Shown here in pieces: positions 12,054-15,544 of a stretch of DNA of 15,544 bases. A program made the position numbers and the translations under genes. Position 1 is the first letter of the stretch; every line of letters starts with the position of its first letter. Origin of the DNA: Lentisphaera sp. GTDB taxonomy: Bacteria > Verrucomicrobiota > Lentisphaeria > Victivallales > GWF2-50-93. The stretch is taken from positions 1 through 15,544 of the forward strand of contig DYMC01000036.1 in the NCBI GenBank assembly GCA_020721745.1, read 5' to 3'. Below the pieces are notes generated by a model. That model was not told the DNA's origin. It saw nothing but the letters and a program-made list of their open reading frames with translations, and made no database searches.

Positions 12054-13761
12054 ATTTGAACATCTTCTTCAGTGCGCGCGTCGAGGTGCTCGCCTCCTCC
12101 ATGCCCACGGGGATGGAGAATGTCATCGTGCATCCTTTTCCCACCTGTCCGGTCGCGTAGATCGTGCCGCCGTGGGCCTCGACGATCTTCTTCGATACCG
12201 CCAGCCCCAGCCCGCTCCCGCCCATGCCTTTCGTCGTCTTGAACATGTCGAAGAGGGTTGCCGCCTTCTCGGGTTCGATGCCGACGCCATTGTCGGCGAC
12301 GGAGACGAGTATGTGGTCCTTGCCTTCGTTGAACTGCGCGCTGATGGATATGTGCCCTGGCGGTTCCGCGCCGTGCTTCTCGATGCGCTCCAGCACCGCC
12401 TGCTCCGCGTTCGTCAGGAGGTTGAGAATCACCCTGTGCACCCCCTTCTCGTCCACTTCCGCGCAAAGGGGGATGCCGGCGGGATCCAGCGTCGCCGATA
12501 TTGTTATGTTCTGCTGCTTGAACTGGACGGCCATCGTCTCGGTCAGCTCGTTGATAAGATCGCTGATGTCCACCAGCTTCAGATTGAGCTTCTGGTCCGT
12601 CGTCAGATTCAGCAGGTCCAGCGCCAGATTCCCCAGTCTGCGGTGGTTCTTGCTGAGTATCCCGAGCGCCTCGTTCGCCAGGTTGATGTCGTTCTCGTCT
12701 ATCCCCATCTTCAGCAGGTTCAGGCTGCCGTCAAGCCCCGCGATGATGTTCTTGATGCAGTGCGAGAGGCTGGCCGCCGTCGTCCCCGTCGCCACGAGCC
12801 GCTCGTTCTTGAGGTTGAACTCGATGAGCCGCACGTTTTCGAGTGCCATCCCTGCAATGTGACCGAGAACAGTCATGATCCTAAGGTCGTTCTCGGTGTA
12901 CTGCCGTTCGGCGCTGGTCAGCGTCACGTAGATCATGCCGTTCAGCTGCTGCTTGCCGAACATCGGCACGCACATTATGCTCATCGTCGCCGCGCCCATG
13001 CCCTGGCTCGCCGCCTTGAACGGATCGCCTATGCGGTTGCCGGTCGAGAGCACGGCCTCGTGGTTCTCCTGAACAAAGTCTATGATGTTGCGGTTTATCG
13101 CATTCGCGTCTATCTCCTCCAGATCATTGTCCGCTTTTCTCCCCGCGACAGGCACGAAGCGCCCGTTGTCCACGTCGTAGACAAGCAGGAAGGCCTCGTC
13201 CGATTTTATCGCCCCCATCACGGCCTTCGTTATCCTCGGATACAGCTCGTTCTCCTTGAATATGGAGCTTATCTGGTTCTGGAACTTGTAGATAAGCGAC
13301 AGCCTCTTGTTCTCCTCCTCGACAAGCCTCAGCATCTCCTTCTGGTGCCCGGTGGTGATGGATGGATTGGCCGGAGCCAGCGTCTCCGGCTGTATCCTGT
13401 AGGTAACAAGCGGCATGCTCACCGACTGCGTGTCGTCGCGCGTGAACATGTTGAAGAGCTCGAATATGGAATTTCCGAGCCGCACCGAGGTCCTCAGCGG
13501 CAGTATAGACTTCTTCGTGAGTTTCCTGCCCATCATCCATGTGCCGTTGGTGCTGTTCAGATCCTCCACATACCAGTTCCCGCCCTCCCAGCTGAGCCTG
13601 CAGTGCACCCTGGAAATGAGCTGGTCGTGTATCTGGACATCAGCCTCCTGCCCCCTGCCGAAGCTGATCTCAGGTTTCTTCGCGTTGAACTCCGTGCCCT
13701 TCATCGAGCCGCCTATCACCTTGATCAGGGTGTCGCTGAAATCCCTAAGTCTATCGGCCAT
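12052..13761 (-). CDS. FHA-GAF sensor histidine kinase, cytoplasmic
   Basis: A 569-residue kinase with no membrane segment. An FHA domain (about 12-103) keeps the phosphothreonine-binding residues: FGRG with R36, SRVH (50-53) and NSTNGT (69-74). A helical linker (about 138-170) leads to a GAF domain (about 170-312; ELYPRITKAVMGAIKSDEAFLLVYD ... ENDLRIMTVLGHIAGMALENVRL). The dimerisation box has SLSHCIKNII with H334 as the likely phospho-acceptor, and the ATPase domain has N451 (LNLLTNAEQAV), VADNGVGI (from 488) and GGSGLGLAVSKKI. A GTG at 13770 is in frame, but the ATG at 13761 is chosen because GAGGAG lies eight bases before it and would otherwise overlap the GTG. No response regulator is adjacent. 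It follows the ATP-cone gene across a repeat element. Phosphoprotein sensing through FHA, linking it to Ser/Thr kinases, is inference. Confidence 0.9.
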   Translation of the reverse strand: MADRLRDFSDTLIKVIGGSMKGTEFNAKKPEISFGRGQEADVQIHDQLISRVHCRLSWEGGNWYVEDLNSTNGTWMMGRKLTKKSILPLRTSVRLGNSIFELFNMFTRDDTQSVSMPLVTYRIQPETLAPANPSITTGHQKEMLRLVEEENKRLSLIYKFQNQISSIFKENELYPRITKAVMGAIKSDEAFLLVYDVDNGRFVPVAGRKADNDLEEIDANAINRNIIDFVQENHEAVLSTGNRIGDPFKAASQGMGAATMSIMCVPMFGKQQLNGMIYVTLTSAERQYTENDLRIMTVLGHIAGMALENVRLIEFNLKNERLVATGTTAASLSHCIKNIIAGLDGSLNLLKMGIDENDINLANEALGILSKNHRRLGNLALDLLNLTTDQKLNLKLVDISDLINELTETMAVQFKQQNITISATLDPAGIPLCAEVDEKGVHRVILNLLTNAEQAVLERIEKHGAEPPGHISISAQFNEGKDHILVSVADNGVGIEPEKAATLFDMFKTTKGMGGSGLGLAVSKKIVEAHGGTIYATGQVGKGCTMTFSIPVGMEEASTSTRALKKMFK

Positions 13762-13784
13762 CTTGAGCACTCCTCGTGTTATTT

Positions 13785-13908
13785 TGAGCCAATTGCAAAA
13801 CTCCGGACGCGCAAGCGCGTCCCTCCATTTTTACGCCGATTTTTCGCAAAAATCGGCGTGGAGGGGCATGCTTGCCATGCCCGCGAAATGAGTTTTGCAA
13901 TTACCTCA
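13785..13908. repeat. Structured repeat element, copy B (short form)
   Basis: This 124-base element has 19-base terminal inverted repeats, TGAGCCAATTGCAAAACTC (13785-13803) and GAGTTTTGCAATTACCTCA (13890-13908), differing at two positions. Inside are GGACGCG/CGCGTCC around CAAG (13805-13811/13816-13822), ACGCCGATTTTT/AAAAATCGGCGT around CGC (13833-13844/13848-13859) with an outer CTCC/GGAG, and GGGCATG/CATGCCC around CTTGC (13864-13870/13876-13882). Together they form a cloverleaf. The right end supplies the TGA stop of the ATP-cone gene, and the left end lies 23 bases from the kinase ATG, so the element fills almost the whole intergenic space. Confidence 0.8.
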
Positions 13909-14847
13909 TTTTATTATTAGATCGCCGGGAACCAGATCCCTGAGTGTAGAAAGCAGTCCGCGTATGCATTCGTCGTCGCCAGACACAGACCCCATGTATT
14001 CCCTCGCGAACTCAATCGAATCAACAACCCTCAGCATCGCCGGCATCCGGGCTTGGCATCCAGCCTCCGACAGCATCCCCGCCAGGTGTTCGCGGCATCT
14101 CGCGATTACGGCAGCCAGATCCGGAAGGCAAGGCATCAGGCAGAGCTCCGTCAGCGGAGAGACAAGCCCCTTCATCTCTGCGAATTTCGCAAGGCTGAAC
14201 GATATCTTCAACGATGGAAAAAGCGTGCTCACTGGATGGAATGAAAGCACCGAGGCGGAGACGTATTCCCCTACTCCGTCCATCGAGGAAAGCTCAGCCG
14301 ATATCCTCTCCGAGGACAGCAGAATGACGCCTTTGCGCAGGCCTGGCGTGCGCGGGGCAATCCCATCGGATTTGCTCCGGTAGTGCCGGGCGAGAGCCAG
14401 GATCAAGCCTTCGTCGGCGTTTTCCACGCCCAGCCGCTTGAGCGCCGAGGAAATCAGCGGCGCGATGCGGTCGGCCTCCGATGGATCAGCCCCGGAAACA
14501 CCCTTCGAGACGAGCAAGGCACGGATGGATTCCACGCCGCATCCGGGAGATGACATCTTGATGCCGCAGTTCCTCCTGAACCGGCTTGCCACGTTCCCGT
14601 GTCCGGTCTCGTCGAGCATTCTCGATGCGAAGTCATATATCTCCTCCATCGAGAACTCCCTCTTGTCTCCAGCCTCAAGGATGAGATACTCCACCGAGAG
14701 CGCCATATCCTCGGAAAGCCACGCATCGTCAAATCCGCACTCGATGCAGGCGCGATGGATGAGCGACTGCAGCTCCTCGGGCTTGAAAAGCTCGACCGAA
14801 CCGTCCCCGCAGGTTATCAGAACTTGCTCTCTGGCAGGACTTATCAC
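13906..14847 (-). CDS. NrdR-linked protein with an N-terminal ATP-cone-like domain
   Basis: A 313-residue cytoplasmic protein, not a named family. Residues about 8-92 look like an ATP-cone: VLITCGDGSVELFKPEELQSLIHRAC (nucleotide-facing strand turn and first helix), a middle helix with DMALSVEYLILEAGDKREFSMEEIYDFASRMLDETGHGNVASRFRRN. ATP-cones bind ATP and dATP and are allosteric sites in ribonucleotide reductases and in NrdR. The remaining 220 residues are soluble, mixed alpha/beta, with a run of cysteines near 230-275 (ELCLMPCLPDL, IARCREH, EAGC), and match nothing I recognise. The start is a GTG overlapping the nrdR stop (GTGA), with GGGGAG just upstream, so translation is coupled to nrdR. 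Its stop lies within the end of a repeat element. A role in dNTP-responsive control with NrdR is a reasonable inference, not shown. Confidence 0.8.
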   Translation of the reverse strand: MISPAREQVLITCGDGSVELFKPEELQSLIHRACIECGFDDAWLSEDMALSVEYLILEAGDKREFSMEEIYDFASRMLDETGHGNVASRFRRNCGIKMSSPGCGVESIRALLVSKGVSGADPSEADRIAPLISSALKRLGVENADEGLILALARHYRSKSDGIAPRTPGLRKGVILLSSERISAELSSMDGVGEYVSASVLSFHPVSTLFPSLKISFSLAKFAEMKGLVSPLTELCLMPCLPDLAAVIARCREHLAGMLSEAGCQARMPAMLRVVDSIEFAREYMGSVSGDDECIRGLLSTLRDLVPGDLIIK

Positions 14848-15302
14848 GTCTGCTCCCCTTCGATCTTCTTTATCTCGCTGATGAATTCGTCAACATCCTT
14901 GAAGCGCCGATACACCGAGGCAAACCTCACGTAGGCGACCTCGTCCATCTTCGCAAGCGCGGAAATCACCCTTTTCCCTATCTCCTTGCTCGACACTTCC
15001 TTGTCGTAGTCCTTCTCTATGCCCGAAACGATGCCGTCAACCAGCTTGTCTATGTCGTCGTCGCCAATCGGGCGCTTCCAGCAGGCCCTTTCTATCCCGG
15101 CCCTTATCTTGGAATGATCGAAATCCTCGAGCACCCCGTTGCGCTTCACGACCTTCAGTTCCTCCCGCGTTATCGTCTCATATGTTGTGAACCGATGCCC
15201 GCAGCTCAGGCACTCCCTGCGCCTGCGTATCCCGGCTCCCTCCAGAGTGGTCCTGCTGTCAACGACCTTGTCGTCTGTAGACTGGCAGTGAGGACATAGC
15301 AT
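14844..15302 (-). CDS. nrdR: Transcriptional regulator NrdR
   Basis: NrdR represses ribonucleotide reductase genes when dATP and ATP occupy its ATP-cone. The 152 residues are the normal length. The zinc ribbon is MLCPHCQS ... RRRECLSCGHRFTTYE with C3, C6, C31 and C34, including the basic strand GIRRRRECL used for DNA contact. The ATP-cone spans about 49-139: LKVVKRNGVLEDFDHSKIRAGIERACWKRP ... VSSKEIGKRVISALAKMDEVAYVRFASVYRRFKD. The ATG at 15302 has only a weak GGGG upstream. It is the first gene of an operon with the ATP-cone protein that overlaps its stop. No reductase gene lies in the window and I could not make out a pair of NrdR boxes upstream of it. Confidence 0.97.
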   Translation of the reverse strand: MLCPHCQSTDDKVVDSRTTLEGAGIRRRRECLSCGHRFTTYETITREELKVVKRNGVLEDFDHSKIRAGIERACWKRPIGDDDIDKLVDGIVSGIEKDYDKEVSSKEIGKRVISALAKMDEVAYVRFASVYRRFKDVDEFISEIKKIEGEQT

Positions 15303-15340
15303 GGCACGTGACCCCGAAAATAAGAAAATAAGCGGGAGTT

Positions 15341-15368
15341 AAGATAGCACCGGAAGTCCCCATTTCAA
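15341..15368 (-). promoter_or_regulatory. Candidate sigma-70 promoter of nrdR
   Basis: On the minus strand TTGAAA (15368-15363) and TATCTT (15346-15341) are 16 bases apart, giving a start near 15334 and a leader of about 32 bases. It is the best consensus match upstream of nrdR. Confidence 0.45.
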
Positions 15369-15404
15369 CCTTTTTACAGAAGCTCAAAAAAAACCTCAAT
15401 GAGA

Positions 15405-15451
15405 TGAGCCAATCGAGCCAATCGTCATGAGGCAGTGCAGCGAATGGCTCG
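15405..15451. repeat. Hairpin of GAGCCAAT repeats upstream of nrdR
   Basis: GAGCCAATC occurs twice in tandem (15406-15414, 15415-15423). CGAGCCAATCG (15414-15424) pairs with CGAATGGCTCG (15441-15451) with one mismatch. A further CCGCC/GGCGG hairpin follows near 15466-15477. GAGCCAA is also the outermost part of the TGAGCCAATTGC element end, so this may be a relic of the same family. Confidence 0.4.
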
Positions 15452-15507
15452 AAGACGGTTCCCGTCCGCCCAGGCGGGGCGCGTCTGAATGGCTTGTCTG
15501 AATTATC

Positions 15508-15544
15508 TGAGCCAATTGCAAAATTGCCTTTTTAAAGGATCGCC
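15508..15544. repeat. Partial structured repeat element, copy C (cut by the window end)
   Basis: TGAGCCAATTGCAAAATTG (15508-15526) matches the left end of copies A and B for 16 bases, then continues as CCTTTTTAAAGGATCGCC. The stretch ATTGCAAAATTGCCTTTTTA is the exact reverse complement of 7583-7602. The rest lies beyond the window. Confidence 0.6.

Noticed and set aside
11784..12059. Plus-strand frame of 91 codons (MDKHADLVPYF...) over the endonuclease relic
   Set aside because: The minus-strand frame carries the PD...EAK motif and a coherent protein pattern; the plus frame is its shadow and lacks a ribosome site.
13770..13770. GTG at 13770 as the start of the kinase
   Set aside because: GAGGAG overlaps this GTG, while it is ideally placed for the ATG at 13761.
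13785..13908. A simple intrinsic terminator between the ATP-cone gene and the kinase
   Set aside because: The structure has three internal hairpins plus long terminal repeats shared with other loci and no T-run directly after a stem, so a repeat element explains it better, though it may still affect transcription.
11773..13920. A 715-codon open frame on the plus strand opposite the kinase gene
   Set aside because: It is the antisense of the well-supported FHA-GAF-kinase gene. Its product is Arg/His/Leu-rich low-grade sequence typical of shadow frames in GC-rich DNA, and it runs through repeat element B.

Overview
The window is a stretch of chromosome from a GC-rich Gram-negative bacterium. 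An outer membrane is implied by a LolA-like periplasmic carrier, an RlpA-type lytic transglycosylase and several signal-peptide proteins. The gene mix (stand-alone nrdR, comM, nadA, and an arginyl-tRNA synthetase with a NDRGIHICKSM motif) and the many lineage-specific membrane proteins would suit the PVC group (for example Lentisphaerota), but that assignment is inference only. I see no phage, conjugative module, tRNA, rRNA or CRISPR array.

Layout. (1) 33-4432, plus strand: a promoter followed by a tight operon of a CobS-like membrane protein, argS, a DUF167 protein, then three overlapping or closely spaced genes for unknown membrane proteins (237, 70 and 173 aa). (2) 4433-4742: no gene, but a dense set of perfect hairpins and a three-way junction. 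(3) 4743-6468, minus strand: a multi-pass membrane protein followed by nadA (quinolinate synthase). (4) 6581-7530, plus strand: a small TM2-domain protein with a clear terminator, then an RlpA-like protein whose promoter places transcription start on the ATG. (5) 7662-10970, minus strand: LolA-like protein then comM, a terminator, then a secreted metallophosphoesterase. (6) 10971-12051: about 1.1 kb without an intact gene. It holds a structured repeat element, a ladder of alternating GGCGGG/CCCGCC arms, a fragment resembling a winged-helix C-terminus, and a decayed PD-(D/E)XK restriction-endonuclease fragment. (7) 12052-15302, minus strand: nrdR, then a gene for a protein with an NrdR-like ATP-cone (GTGA overlap), then a repeat element, then an FHA-GAF-histidine kinase. 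(8) 15303-15544: the nrdR promoter region and another repeat end.

The most distinctive signal is a family of intergenic elements with 19-bp terminal inverted repeats (TGAG..AATTGCAAAACTC) enclosing a cloverleaf of three hairpins. There are two full copies (11081-11259, 13785-13908), a partial copy running off the window at 15508, an inverted relative at 7583-7609 and a solo end at 11033. The longer copy carries two nested hairpin modules inserted exactly at hairpin tips, and these modules resemble those at 4462-4526. This looks like a modular, foldable, probably mobilised repeat family that touches stop codons and possibly promoters. The second point of interest is the ATP-cone protein coupled to nrdR. 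The third is the CobS-like protein lacking the family's aspartate-rich motif.
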